Part shown: piece after piece, positions 44,230-54,310 of the stretch
How the letters are laid out: every line of letters starts with the position of its first letter
Position numbering within the stretch: position 1 is the stretch's first letter
Origin: JANSXG01 sp024743075
Lineage (GTDB): Bacteria > Planctomycetota > Phycisphaerae > Phycisphaerales > UBA1924
Length of the DNA: 64,000 bases
NCBI GenBank assembly: GCA_042140185.1
Contig: CP159477.1
Location: 1,054,001 to 1,118,000 of the forward strand
Reading direction: 5' to 3'
Made by a program: the position numbers and the translations under genes
The notes under the pieces: model-generated
The model's database searches: none
What the model saw: the letters and a program-made list of their open reading frames with translations, nothing else
What the model was told of the DNA's origin: nothing

Positions 44230-45189
44230 ATGATCGCACATGTCCAGACGTTCCTGTTGCAGGGTATCTCCGCCGAGCGATGCGAGGTGGAAGTCGACAT
44301 CACCGAAGACGGCATCTACAAAGAGACCATCGTCGGCCTCCCAGACACCGCCGTCCGGGAATCGATGGAGCGGGTCCGCTCTGCCATCAACAACGCTGGC
44401 TACTCGTTCCCCGCCGCACGCCTGCTGATCAACCTCGCTCCCGCCGATGTCCGCAAGGAAGGCCCGGTCTACGACCTCCCGATCGCCATCGGTCTGCTCA
44501 TGGCCGACGGGATCATCCGTCCGCCGCGCCGTCCCGATGAAGCCGGTCTGGACCCGCGTCGGTTCCTGTTCGCCGGCGAACTCGCCCTCGACGGTCGCGT
44601 CCGCCCCGTTCGCGGCGCGATCGCGATGGCGACCTTGGCCAAATCCCTCGGCCTCGACGGCGTGGTCGTGCCCATGGAAAACGCCTCGGAAGCCGCGGTC
44701 GTCGACGGTGTTGCCGCCTTCGGCGTCTCCACGCTTGCCGAAGTCGTCGGACTGATCAACGGTGCGCTCCCCGCCGAGCCGCACCCGCCCATCGACGTCG
44801 AAGAACTCATCCGCGGCGCCGTTCCCAGAGTCGATTTCGCTGACGTGCGCGGGCAGGAATCCGTCAAGAGAGCTCTTACCGTCGCCGCCTCCGGCTCACA
44901 CAACATCCTCAAATTGTGTCCAAGTGACGGTCGCGGTTACGACGGAATCGCCCGAGTAGTGATAGGGCCCATTTTGAATCCCGAGACACTGCTGCTGATG
45001 GATCCTGTCGAGCGCTGCCCGACCCGGCTCGCTCAGGCGCAGGATGAAGCGGTGTCGGGAGGGGCGTCAGTTCTACGGCGATTGCCGCAAAGTAGCCTTC
45101 GCGGCCAGGAAAAAGCTGAAAGTCGCCAAACGGCAAGCCGCGGTCAGCGATGCGACACAGGCGCTCGAGCCGGCGATGCGTGCGGTTGA
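44230..45189 (+). pseudogene. comM: comM (YifB-type Mg-chelatase-like ATPase), truncated before Walker A by foreign DNA
   Basis: Residues 1-227 are a normal ComM N-terminal domain (LQGISAERCEVEVDITEDGI, VGLPDTAVRESMERV, LAPADVRKEGPVYDLPIAIG) through DVRGQESVKRALTVAASGSH-NIL at 44910. Instead of the expected GPPGSGKT Walker A and the AAA+ part, the frame enters a repeat sequence found again at 55.3 kb and stops at 45189 after about 92 foreign residues. The ATPase and C-terminal domains are not seen anywhere to the right in this window. ComM is a helicase for integration during transformation; it should be inactive here. Confidence 0.9.
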
Positions 45190-45197
45190 TGCTCGTC
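44911..45197 (+). repeat. dispersed repeat, copy 1 (first block), at the comM junction
   Basis: Begins AAATTGTGTCCAAGTGACGG exactly where comM breaks off. It matches 55314-55597 with many substitutions but the same order of words (GAGACACTGC.GCTGATGGATC, GAGCGCTGCCCGAC.CGGCTCGCT, GGATGAAGCGGTG, AGCCGCGGTCAG). No complete gene within. Probably a decayed mobile element or its end. Confidence 0.75.
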
Positions 45198-45316
45198 TCA
45201 TCTGCGAAGGTTTGGCTCCCCCGGTTTTCAGTGCCCTGACGGATAATGCGGAGTGCGAGCTGGAGGTCTCAATGTAAAATTGGGAGAGTGCCGCCCTAAG
45301 GCGAGAAACGGACGCG

Positions 45317-47212
45317 ATGCCCGAATCGGACTTCTCCCCGAAGCGCTCTTTCGTATTCATCCGCGGTGTAGGGAATGCACCGCGTGATGCGGCCCTCATC
45401 GCCGCGCGACCACGACTTGCAGAACGCAACGACGTCGCAACGGCCGTGGAAGCGAACTGGAGTTTTGGTTCGGCGCCCGCGCTAAACCCAGCCATCGAGC
45501 GCGGAAAACGCGGCGTCTGGCAGACGCCCTTCGTCCTTGAGCACTTCGCGCATCTCGCTCGATCATGGCGTGGTTGCACTTCAGATTCGTATCCACCAGC
45601 CTCGACCGCGGACCGAGTTGGAGACTGGCTGATACAAGTGGGAACACTTTCGACAGCCTCGGTCGGGCCATTTCTGGTTGGCCTATTACCTGGGCTGGAG
45701 TGGATGATTCTCACAGCAATCGTCTGGTGGGGTGTTTGCGTGGCAGCAGCTACCTTGGGAGCGATACTGCGATGGCCGTGGGTGGGAGTCGCCACTAGTA
45801 TTCGTCTCTGGTTCTTCGCCTTAACTTGGCCAGTTATGTTGGTAATCCTACTGGCAGGGCTAGTAAGCCCCATACTTTCTATTGGCTTGCCTGCCGGGGT
45901 GATCGCGTTCTGGCTGCTACTTCGAGTCCCCGCGTCGTGGACCACGGGGGCTCGGTCGGGCGTGCAGTCGCCATCGATCATGTGGTACGTCCTTTTGATG
46001 CTGGCGATCATGGCCGTGTCCGTCGCAGTGGCCCTATCGGCGTGGTTGATTTCCGCGATCGCGCGGAAGTGGATCACACCCCTGGCCAAAAGAATTGCCG
46101 ATATCGTTCGCTACCGCGGTAACAGCAACTATCGAGATCATGTGCACTCCGATGTCCGGACCGTGGTCCACGCGCTTGATCGGTCCACGCGGCTTGTTCT
46201 GTGCGGCCACAGCCTTGGTTCAGTTATCGCGGTCGATTTCATTCGGCGGCATCACGACCTAGTCGAAGAGTTTGCAGGCGTAGAGCTAGTCACAGGCGGC
46301 TCTCCGCTTCGGCGATTTATGGCACGCTTCTTCTCCCATGCGTACCCAAGGCCAACTAACCTCCTTCAGACGATCCTTGGCGCACACGCCGAATTTCGGT
46401 GGGTTAACGTCTATCGGAAATGGGATCCGATCGGATCGATACTCGGTCTTCCTGCCGGACTAGATCGCCGGGCAGACGACCGAGGCGTGCCGCCCCGGCT
46501 CGGCCTCAGAGCACATGGCGACTTCTGGGGGGATCCAGTGGTCTGGCATCAAGCTGCTCGTGGCTTCAGGCGTTGGAATATCAACTCGCCGTCGTCCCAG
46601 ACGCCAGAACCGTTCTCTGATCCAAGCCGCATGCTCTTGTCCTCTTACGGGAGAGTAGTCCGTAGCGCTGCCGTCGGCGCTTTGCTCATCGCGGGCGTGA
46701 AAGGTTCGTACTGGATAACGTTTGGTGAGACGAGGCAGGCGATCGAGCACGCGAAGCTCCTCAGCACTGAGGCCGAGACCACGGTCGTCCGAGGCCAGAT
46801 ACATAGATATATCTCAGGCGGAACTCGTGCTGGAGATTCGTCCGAGGCGGCGTACATCCTTGACTATAGCACAGAAGATGCGGACTACGAGCGTCGCGGA
46901 TGGCCTTTGTCCTCGAACCGCAGGTGGCTGAATTCGGAAGCGAAATGGGTCAAGTCTGATCCGCTGACAATCGGCCTCGCAGAAGGAGTCCATGTGCATA
47001 GTGCCGATATCGACATTCGCTACGTTAAAGAGCAGCCCTCGGTCTTGGGCGTTGACGGATGGATCAGGGGACCCATGTCGGCATTGGAACTTTTCTTTTC
47101 CACGATCATGTTTGGGATCTTCAGTGTCATTGCTATATCCATGACCCTTATAGCATGGAAAGGCGGTGTCTCAAGCTTCTATGACGCGTTAATCGGCGAC
47201 CGATGCGAGTAG
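45317..47212 (+). CDS. polytopic membrane protein with serine-hydrolase (lipase-like) motif
   Basis: 631 aa as read; the start is uncertain because residues 41-73 fall in the second block of the dispersed repeat, so a start further in (for example near 45640) is possible. About four membrane helices (105-250) are followed by a hydrolase-like region with the nucleophile elbow LVLCGHSLGSVIAVDF (Ser near residue 299) and VTGGSPLRRF. The remaining C-terminal half has a beta-rich extracytoplasmic-looking segment and one last helix (about 595-618). Lower GC than the flanking chromosome. Could act on membrane lipids; substrate unknown. Confidence 0.7.
   Translation: MPESDFSPKRSFVFIRGVGNAPRDAALIAARPRLAERNDVATAVEANWSFGSAPALNPAIERGKRGVWQTPFVLEHFAHLARSWRGCTSDSYPPASTADRVGDWLIQVGTLSTASVGPFLVGLLPGLEWMILTAIVWWGVCVAAATLGAILRWPWVGVATSIRLWFFALTWPVMLVILLAGLVSPILSIGLPAGVIAFWLLLRVPASWTTGARSGVQSPSIMWYVLLMLAIMAVSVAVALSAWLISAIARKWITPLAKRIADIVRYRGNSNYRDHVHSDVRTVVHALDRSTRLVLCGHSLGSVIAVDFIRRHHDLVEEFAGVELVTGGSPLRRFMARFFSHAYPRPTNLLQTILGAHAEFRWVNVYRKWDPIGSILGLPAGLDRRADDRGVPPRLGLRAHGDFWGDPVVWHQAARGFRRWNINSPSSQTPEPFSDPSRMLLSSYGRVVRSAAVGALLIAGVKGSYWITFGETRQAIEHAKLLSTEAETTVVRGQIHRYISGGTRAGDSSEAAYILDYSTEDADYERRGWPLSSNRRWLNSEAKWVKSDPLTIGLAEGVHVHSADIDIRYVKEQPSVLGVDGWIRGPMSALELFFSTIMFGIFSVIAISMTLIAWKGGVSSFYDALIGDRCE
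45437..45535 (+). repeat. dispersed repeat, copy 1 (second block)
   Basis: Matches 55603-55702 (GTGGAAGCGAACTGGAG.TTTGG, CTGGCAGACGCCCTT). In copy 1 it is separated from the first block by about 240 bp that copy 2 lacks, so either an insertion here or a deletion there. Translated, both read VEANWSFGS.PALN. Confidence 0.7.
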
Positions 47213-47433
47213 CACGCAGGTTACTCGGCGCTATTGAGTCCGTGCTCACCTGTGAATTGGAGTGGCACGGCATGGACATCGTTTGGGAAACTGTTGCTGC
47301 TCACGCAGCTGAATTAGCGTGTTGAGGCTACCCACGACGTTCTGTTCCTGGTTCGCTGTGCTCATCCGAACACGATGTACATAGCGAGAGTTTACCATCA
47401 CACAGTGAAACGATCATCACTGGGAATGACACA

Positions 47434-48846
47434 ATGACCGCACCAATCTCCGCGAACACCGATATCCGCTCCCTGATTGCCTTGGGCGCATCCGCGCTGC
47501 TCGCAGCGTCTCTTGCTGCTTGCGGGACCAGCCGAAAGGAACAGCTGCACGCTCTGGCACGGGATTGGTTCGAGACTATCCGAGCCGAGCAGGTCATACC
47601 CATCCTGCCGCTCACCGCCGACCTTCAGCCCGGGGATGTGTTCCTTGTCCAAACGCCGATCGATCGACAGCAAGACGCCTGGGTCAAAGGCGACTACCTG
47701 CCGCTGGACAACCACATCCACCGGTTCGATCCTGACAACTACACGAGGTTCTACAAGAACTCGTTCTTTGACGACGATGCCTCCCCGACGCTGCCGAGGG
47801 AGTGGATGCGACCCGCGCCAGGCAACTCGGCATGGGCCAATGCCCCGCGGGCCGCGTTTCCGACATTCACATTCGAGACGAGCCGCGGTGGGGGGTTCAA
47901 TAGCATGCTTCCCATCCAGGCCGTGCCGGTCGGCCTCAACCTCCTTGGGACCTCTCAGGCCAGCGGAACCATCGTGATCGAAGACGCCCGGACGTACGGT
48001 GTCGACATGGTTTCGCTCAATAACCAGTTGAAGACTTGGGCTTCAGGCAATCGCGCCGTGCTCAGTTCGCTCGGCGGCGAGCCAGGTGAACCCCCGCGTA
48101 ACTACCTCCGGGTTGTGTCGCGGGTTTACCTCGCTGGCAAGATCGCCGTGACCATCCAAGATGCTAGGTCGTACGCCGGCGGGGCAGACGTTGGCGCTGC
48201 CCGACCGGTCGAGTTGCTGTTTCCGGATACCTTACCGACGGCAGCGCAACACGGAGGTACTCCCGAGGATCGCGTGAACGAACTGCGGGAAGGTATCAAG
48301 GCCATGAACCGGATGCTCGGCGCGGAGCCTGAGACCGTCGTGATCGACGGAGTCTCCACCCTGCTCCCCGGGGCTAGTGTCCGGGTTACGACAGCATCAG
48401 CGCGAACCGTGGGGATGTCCCAAACATTCGACCCTCCGCTCGTGCTCGGCTACCTCGGTTTTGACGTGCCGATCCTAGAGGGCGGCGAGCTTGGGCATTG
48501 GATCCCGACGCATTCGCTGCTACGTGGCACGGTTAATGTTGCATCTGGATCGATCGGGTCGGTGCTCGTTGGCCCGATCGGCGATCGGGCGGCTCTCTTG
48601 GACGAAATCAACGCTCGAACAGACAGCGAAACGATTTACACACGCGCTGCCGAACTGCTAGGCAACGACTGGAAGCGCATGTATGCCCAGCTCAAGCGGC
48701 CACGCTCTTCATCCCCGGGAGATCTCTTTGCAGATCTTGCTCTCGGATATGACAACGCCGATGGTGCCTCGAAGGACGACAGGCGGAGACGTGTCAACAC
48801 GGCGATGCGGACGGCGTTGACGGAAGCACTCAACAGCGACGGCTAA
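47434..48846 (+). CDS. predicted surface lipoprotein of unknown function
   Basis: 470 aa. N-terminal hydrophobic segment with lipobox LAAC (Cys 30), so it should be lipidated after export. The body contains DLQPGDVFLVQTPIDRQQDA near the start, repeated beta-like stretches and a helical end. No known domain recognised. Follows the membrane hydrolase by 220 bp on the same strand, with a small gene 40 bp downstream that probably shares its transcript. Confidence 0.75.
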   Translation: MTAPISANTDIRSLIALGASALLAASLAACGTSRKEQLHALARDWFETIRAEQVIPILPLTADLQPGDVFLVQTPIDRQQDAWVKGDYLPLDNHIHRFDPDNYTRFYKNSFFDDDASPTLPREWMRPAPGNSAWANAPRAAFPTFTFETSRGGGFNSMLPIQAVPVGLNLLGTSQASGTIVIEDARTYGVDMVSLNNQLKTWASGNRAVLSSLGGEPGEPPRNYLRVVSRVYLAGKIAVTIQDARSYAGGADVGAARPVELLFPDTLPTAAQHGGTPEDRVNELREGIKAMNRMLGAEPETVVIDGVSTLLPGASVRVTTASARTVGMSQTFDPPLVLGYLGFDVPILEGGELGHWIPTHSLLRGTVNVASGSIGSVLVGPIGDRAALLDEINARTDSETIYTRAAELLGNDWKRMYAQLKRPRSSSPGDLFADLALGYDNADGASKDDRRRRVNTAMRTALTEALNSDG

Positions 48847-48886
48847 GTCGGCATCAAGGCCGAACTAGCGCTTTGGAGGCCAACTG

Positions 48887-49090
48887 ATGGCATGGTTCGA
48901 TGACGAGCGTGCGAGTGATGACTCCGCGGCAAACTGGGATCGGATTGCCGAACTCGTGGCGAGTGGGAAGACTGTCGAGGTTTATCGCCACAAAGAAGGC
49001 GGGGAGTACTTCTTGTACCTGCGGGTCTGGACCGGTAAGCGAGCCGACGGTTCAAACAAGGTTCATGCCGGTTCAGACGTCGACTATTGA
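48887..49090 (+). CDS. small acidic protein of unknown function
   Basis: 67 aa, ATG 48887 with a strong GGAGG ribosome site 7 bp upstream, which is the main reason to call it. Sequence MAWFDDERASDDSAANWDRI, then a beta-type part EVYRHKEGGEYFLYLRVWTG. No signal peptide. 40 bp after the lipoprotein gene. Confidence 0.55.
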   Translation: MAWFDDERASDDSAANWDRIAELVASGKTVEVYRHKEGGEYFLYLRVWTGKRADGSNKVHAGSDVDY

Positions 49091-49208
49091 TCCACCGTCA
49101 ACGATTTTCGTGTGCGCGGTGTGCAGTAGGGGCCGCAAACACCGGGGACGTGGGAAACCGGAAGAGCTTAGCGATCTGCTTCCTGATGAAATCCATGACG
49201 TCATCATC

Positions 49209-50099
49209 TCAGCCGAGACCGAGGCTGAACCGGTACGTCTCACCGGTCCACTCCATCGTGAACTTCGCCTGGCGATGTTCGCCGTTGGCAAGTTGCACCG
49301 TAGCCAGCACAATGACCTCGCCCATTCTGTTGACCTCCGTGCTCACCACATCCATCTTTACGATCTGCTCTAGACGCCTGAACTCTTCACCCGCGGCGAC
49401 CGCCGGCAGTTGATTCTGAGTCGTGTTGAAACCGAGAGCGTCCTCGATGTACTGATCGTAGGGCGTGCCGAGTTCCTGTTGTGCCGCGAGATTTTCCGGA
49501 TCCACGTACTTGCGGAACTCCTGCCAGCGGTGCTGCGAGACGACGCCCTCCAAGTCTTCGAGCACCATCGAGAGCTGCTTTCCCTGGAACTCGTTGAGCG
49601 ACCGGGGAACCGGGACCCCGTCGCCCTGAGGCCAGCCGAAAAACACGATGAGGAACAAAGCCACTGCCGCTGTGGCCTTCACGGCGACCTTACCGAAGGG
49701 CCCGAGCGACCCCTGCGCGACCAGTGTCAGGCTTCCAGTCAGGAAAAAACCGGTGCACCCTGCCATTACCGCGCCGAGGAGCGCGACGACCGGATTGGCG
49801 ACTGTGTCTGCTCTGGCCGTAAAGAACGCGACGATGAGAAACGAGAGTGTGAGAAGGCCGAATACCCAAGCCGCAGCCGCCTGGTGACCACCTGGTTGGT
49901 GCATCTCAGCGTCTGCGAGCACGTTCCCTGTATCCGCCTTCTCGCGCGGGTCCTGCGCACCCTGCGAACCGAGGTCGGGGCGCGGCTCGGCTGCGGAACG
50001 CTCATGCTTGCCTGCCTCGTACTTTTCAGTCTCCACCACGTCGCTCCAATCGCTTGTCGTCAAAGTCGATGCCGAGGATTGTATCGGGCCCCGCAGCAC
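49209..50099 (-). CDS. membrane protein of unknown function
   Basis: Up to 296 aa; the first start is GTG 50099 and the hydrophilic first 65 residues may be too long. Three hydrophobic segments (about 80-97, 105-128, 140-156: AAAAWVFGLLTLSFLIVAFF and ATAAVALFLIVFFGW) are followed by a soluble domain of about 130 residues (LEGVVSQHRWQEFRKYVDPE, DYVSTEVN-like MDVVSTEVNRMGEVIVLATV). No family recognised. Convergent with the small gene before it. Confidence 0.65.
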   Translation of the reverse strand: MLRGPIQSSASTLTTSDWSDVVETEKYEAGKHERSAAEPRPDLGSQGAQDPREKADTGNVLADAEMHQPGGHQAAAAWVFGLLTLSFLIVAFFTARADTVANPVVALLGAVMAGCTGFFLTGSLTLVAQGSLGPFGKVAVKATAAVALFLIVFFGWPQGDGVPVPRSLNEFQGKQLSMVLEDLEGVVSQHRWQEFRKYVDPENLAAQQELGTPYDQYIEDALGFNTTQNQLPAVAAGEEFRRLEQIVKMDVVSTEVNRMGEVIVLATVQLANGEHRQAKFTMEWTGETYRFSLGLG

Positions 50100-50593
50100 A
50101 TCCTACGGCACAGTTCTTTGCTTCCTGGCTGCGTCTCGACCTCTCCCGCTTCTATTCTTCTGTCTTGGTCTGCAGGATCCTTGACAGGGGCGGCTAACCA
50201 ACGCCACGTTGGCGAAGAAGAACTGCGCCTTGGAGTCTGCACGTTGCGTACAAAACGAAGCGCTCGGAGGTCGCGTGTCTTGACGCGGCCCGGCGCGGCA
50301 TATGCCGACTGCTCTCGTCCTGAACGTCCATCCGGGACAACATAAAGCAATTGTCGATGAGTTCTTACGGAGAACGCCAGAAGATCGCGACAGTTCGAGC
50401 GCCAATCGCGGGCACGACATCCCCCGCCAGTTGCTCTCTTCGGCGATCGCTGCTGCGGCTGATGGGGGTGTGGAGCAATGTATAGGCACCACTGAAAGCC
50501 GCCGTGGATGCGAAGGTGGAAGCGGCCCAGCGGGGTATCCTGTGGCCACCGGATCGAAAGTCGACCTCAAGCAGATGATGCTCGTAATCGCGG
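50100..50593. other. non-coding stretch between membrane protein and recombinase remnant
   Basis: About 490 bp in which only short readings without coding character are found. Probably remnant mobile-element DNA, since it runs into the recombinase fragment. Confidence 0.35.
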
Positions 50594-50860
50594 GTGAGTC
50601 GACCGAATCCCAGCAGCTCTGGACACGGTTACTCGTACCCGACTTGTGCCGGAGGCCGAACGATGCTCGCCGAACGCAAGAGCCTGACGGTCGAAGACCT
50701 TGCGTGGGCGCGCGGAGCGATCCACGACCTGCGACGAACCTACGGCGCACGGATCGCCCGCATCGTACCCATTCATGTCCTCAAAGAGTACATGGGCCAC
50801 GCCAAGATCCAGACGACCTAGGAGTTTACCTCGCCGCTGAATCACAGGGCGCATCCAGTA
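50594..50860 (+). pseudogene. tyrosine recombinase (integrase), C-terminal remnant
   Basis: Reads HDLRRTYGARIA (conserved Arg box), VLKEYMGHAKIQTT (conserved GH box), then a stop; one frame over, GVYLAAE supplies what would be the catalytic Tyr region. The N-terminal half of the integrase is missing. A dead fragment marking earlier integration. Confidence 0.75.
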
Positions 50861-50932
50861 CGCGGATAGCAATTCACCAAATGCTCAGTGGTACCGATCA
50901 CCCGCATCGCCAACTCTGAATATCATGCCACT

Positions 50933-53900
50933 ATGGGAGACACCGACTCACTCCAAATCCCAGTGGCTCTTCGCAACATGCTCGAATCCGGGAATGGCGT
51001 GCTGTTCGTCGGCGCCGGAGTCGGATGGTCTGCGTTTGACACCGAGGGCGATCCGATGCCTGACGGCCCCCGACTGGCCCGCGAGCTTGCGGACCAGTTT
51101 GGTATCGACCTGGGATCGTCCGCCAATCTCGGAAAGGCTGCACAAGTCGTGGAGCTTCGGCATGGACGAGAGAAGCTTGAGTCATTCCTCTCGAAACGCC
51201 TCGCTGACTTTGAGCCGAATGAGCATTTGCGATGGCTCTTCTCCCTTAGATGGAAGGCCGTGTTCACCACCAATTATGACTTCGTGATTCAACGGTGCTA
51301 CGAACTCGCTGCGAAGCCACCACAGAGACCGGTCACTGTTAGTTCAGCTCAGCGACTTAGTGATCTCGACCCTCGCTTTGATATCCCGATATACCACTTG
51401 CATGGATGCTTGTACGACGGATCCGGATCGCACATCCTCATCACGGCGCAGGATTACGCCCAGTTTGCCGAACGCAGGCGAATGCTCTTTGAGTTGCTCA
51501 AGCGAGAGTGCGCGACGAGCAACATCCTATATGTCGGCTATAGCAACCAGGATCCGAACTGGTCGATGATTCTCTCTGAGATGAGGACTGAGTTTGCCCC
51601 TGCAACTCCACCCCCTTCGTTCCGTGTGGCGAAGACAACCGAGTCGCTCGACAGAGAGATCCTCTCCGCGCAGGGCATCGAGACTCTGGACGCCACGATT
51701 GACTCCTTTGCAGCTACAGCAGCAGCAGTCGTCGACTTGAAGTCGGCAACTGTAGCCACGTATGACGCCGCACGTGAGCAAGTCCCTTCCGGCCTGGCCT
51801 CGGCATTCGATGCAAGTCCCGCCGCCACACTGAGGCTGCTCAACGCCTGGGAGTACGTCAATCAGGCTGACTTCCAAGGCGAGCCCAATGCTCTGGCGTT
51901 CCTTGAAGGAAATCAGCCAGCTTGGGCGACCATCGCCCAGGGACATAGCTTCGCTCGCGACGTCGAGCCATCAGTGATTGACGAAGTCATTGACTTTGCC
52001 ACGTCCCCGAAGCCCGGATATCGGGCACACATTCTACTCGGCCCCGCGGGCTTCGGGATCACGACGGCATTGATGCGCGCGGCATATGGCGTAGTTCAAG
52101 AGGATGCAGCAACAGTCCTACGATTGCGACCTGGAGCCACTATCGCGCTGGGCGATGTTGAGTTTGCGTGCTCGCTTGGAAAGAAGCCCGTCGTATTCGT
52201 CGTTGATAATGCGGCGGACCATGCCGCAGCGATTCGCGACGCGGCGGAGCATTTACGATCACGTAGGCTTTCGCATCTCTTCCTGCTCGGGGATCGCCTG
52301 AATGAATGGCGCGCTGCGTATACGAGAGTGAAAGCGTCCGAGCATGGCGTCGACTCTTTGAGTGAGGCCGAGATCGAGCGCCTTCTTGGGTTCCTTGAAG
52401 CGCACAATGCGCTGAGCAAACTGGAGCCTCTCACCCCCGATTTACGCAAGGCCGCCATTCGGGAGAAACACGATCGCCAACTTCTTGTCGCGATGAAGGA
52501 GGCCACTGAGGGGGCCGCCTTCTCGGCCATCATTGAAGACGAATTCCGCTCCTTGGACACTGACCGACAACGACAGGTGTATGCAATCGTTGCGAGTGCG
52601 TTCTCTGATCGCCGGCTGCTTCGAGACACATTGCTTGCCGACATTCTGGGGTTGACCGTTATGGAAATGTACAAGGAGATAGGTGATTCACTGGACGGTG
52701 TAGTCCTGTTCGACTGTGTCAATGAAGCCCGTGGACTTTATGCCGCCCGATGTCGGCATCACGCGATCGCGGAAATCGTCTGGGAGCGTTGCGTGCTCCC
52801 TGGTGAACGAGAGCAGATTCTCCAAGACCTTGTGCGGAGCCTCAACCTCCACTACTACCAGGATGCCAAGCTGTTTGAAGCCCTCATACGCGATGACCGC
52901 CAGGTCGACGGGCTTGGTTCACTGGAAGGGAAGATCAACTTCTTCGAGTGGGCCTGCAAAAGGATCCCGGCAGCCCCTATGTACGCCAGCACTATGCTCG
53001 AATGCTTCAAAGAGAGAGACGATTCGAACTCGCGCTGTCCCAGATTGAAACGGCGATCCAGCTGGGCCCAAATACGCGAGTTCTATACCACACAAAGGGC
53101 GTGATACTGCGCGACATGGCACTCAAGTCTGAAGGACTTGAGGTCGCGCGGCGTCGTTTGGCGCAAGCGGAAGGATCGTTCCGCGACGCCATCGGCCGTG
53201 ACCGGCGTGACACGTACGCCTATCAGAGCTTGGCTGAACTCTACCTAGGCTGGGCACAGCGAACGGACGATCCTTCCGAACAAGCCGCCTACCTTGCCAA
53301 GTGCGAGGAAACCATTGGCACAGGACTGTTGCACGCGCGCCAACGCGATGAGCTTTGGATTGTCTCGGCGAAGGTACAACGATGGATCGGTGACAAGCCG
53401 GCGGCGATCGAGTCACTCAAAAATGCTGGGGCGAGTCCAGTTGCCATGTATTTGCTCGGTCGGGCATACTTGAGAGCCAACGAACCCGACAAGGCCCGAG
53501 CCGTCCTGGAAAAGGTCCTTGAGGCTGAGCCCGAGCAGTATCGTGCTGCGCTGAGCTACGCAGAGTGTCTCCTGCGTCTCGGAGAGCCTTTCTCGACGGC
53601 ATTGGCCGCCCTGCGGCTTGCGGAGCTCTACGGGTTAAGAGACCCTGAGTTTGTTGCGATGTTCGGCGGGCTACTCTTTCTGTCCGAAGAGCACTCCGAG
53701 GCCGTGGCAGTGTTCAACCGAGGCAAGCGGGGCGATATCCCAATCGAAGATCGCCGACGGATCTCGTTCAGGCCGAACCAACAAGGGCACCCTGGCACGC
53801 CGCTGAGACTGAAAGGGATCGTTACTGATGTCAAGGCGGGATACCTCTGGCTTCAAGTGGCCGGAATGCCTCACATCTTCGCGCCGAGGACGCACGTTGA

Positions 53901-54009
53901 GGGACGACCAGCTCGGCGCGGGCAGAGCATTGAGTTCCAGCTTGCTTTCAACGCAGAAGGTGCCATCGGGCTGGAGCTGGTCTCCGCCGCCCGACTGTCG
54001 GCACCGTGA
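50933..54009 (+). CDS. SIR2-STAND-TPR protein, candidate anti-phage NADase effector, one frameshift
   Basis: About 1025 aa with one base restored near 52951-52956 (GGGCCTGC). Start ATG 50933. SIR2 domain (1-250): VLFVGAGVGWSAF, FTTNYDF (112-117), YHLHGCLYD, VGYSNQDPNW, the NAD-binding set of defence sirtuins. STAND-like P-loop region (about 350-560): ILLGPAGFGITTAL, in which the Walker A Lys is Ile, and Walker B PVVFVVDN. After the break: TPR repeats (GLQKDPGSPYVRQHYARML, YAYQSLAELYLGWA, AMYLLGRAYLRANEPDKARA) and a C-terminal OB/cold-shock-like domain (LRLKGIVTDVKAGYLWLQV). SIR2-STAND proteins (Avs5-like) deplete NAD on phage sensing. Sits alone between recombinase and integrase-tail remnants. 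Confidence 0.85.
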
Positions 54010-54310
54010 GTTGTCGAGGGGCCTTTTCGCATTCGGCCCGGAGGTTCCCGCATTGGCCTTGCGCGGGAATCGACCGCTCTTGATGACACTTTGGGGGTCG
54101 GTTGAAGATGTCGCCCCGTGGCGCGTGTCTGTCGGCACAGTGGACCTCCGGGGATCGCAGGGATCGTCGACGGCTCACCGGCCACCCGCGCCCGACTGAT
54201 GAGCCCTCTGGAGCGCGCACTGGCCTGATTTATCCGATTCTGGCATATCGAGCAGCCCATCCCGAAACGAGATAAGGCCCCGTTACACAGAGCTTTATCC
54301 AACGGGTGCT
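54010..54310. other. non-coding stretch after the SIR2 gene
   Basis: About 300 bp with no gene recognised; leads into the integrase-tail/tRNA-like repeat. Confidence 0.3.

Noticed and set aside
50302..50919. Plus-strand open frame covering the recombinase remnant in another frame
   Set aside because: Arg/Ser/Pro-rich shadow; the recombinase motifs are in the other frame.
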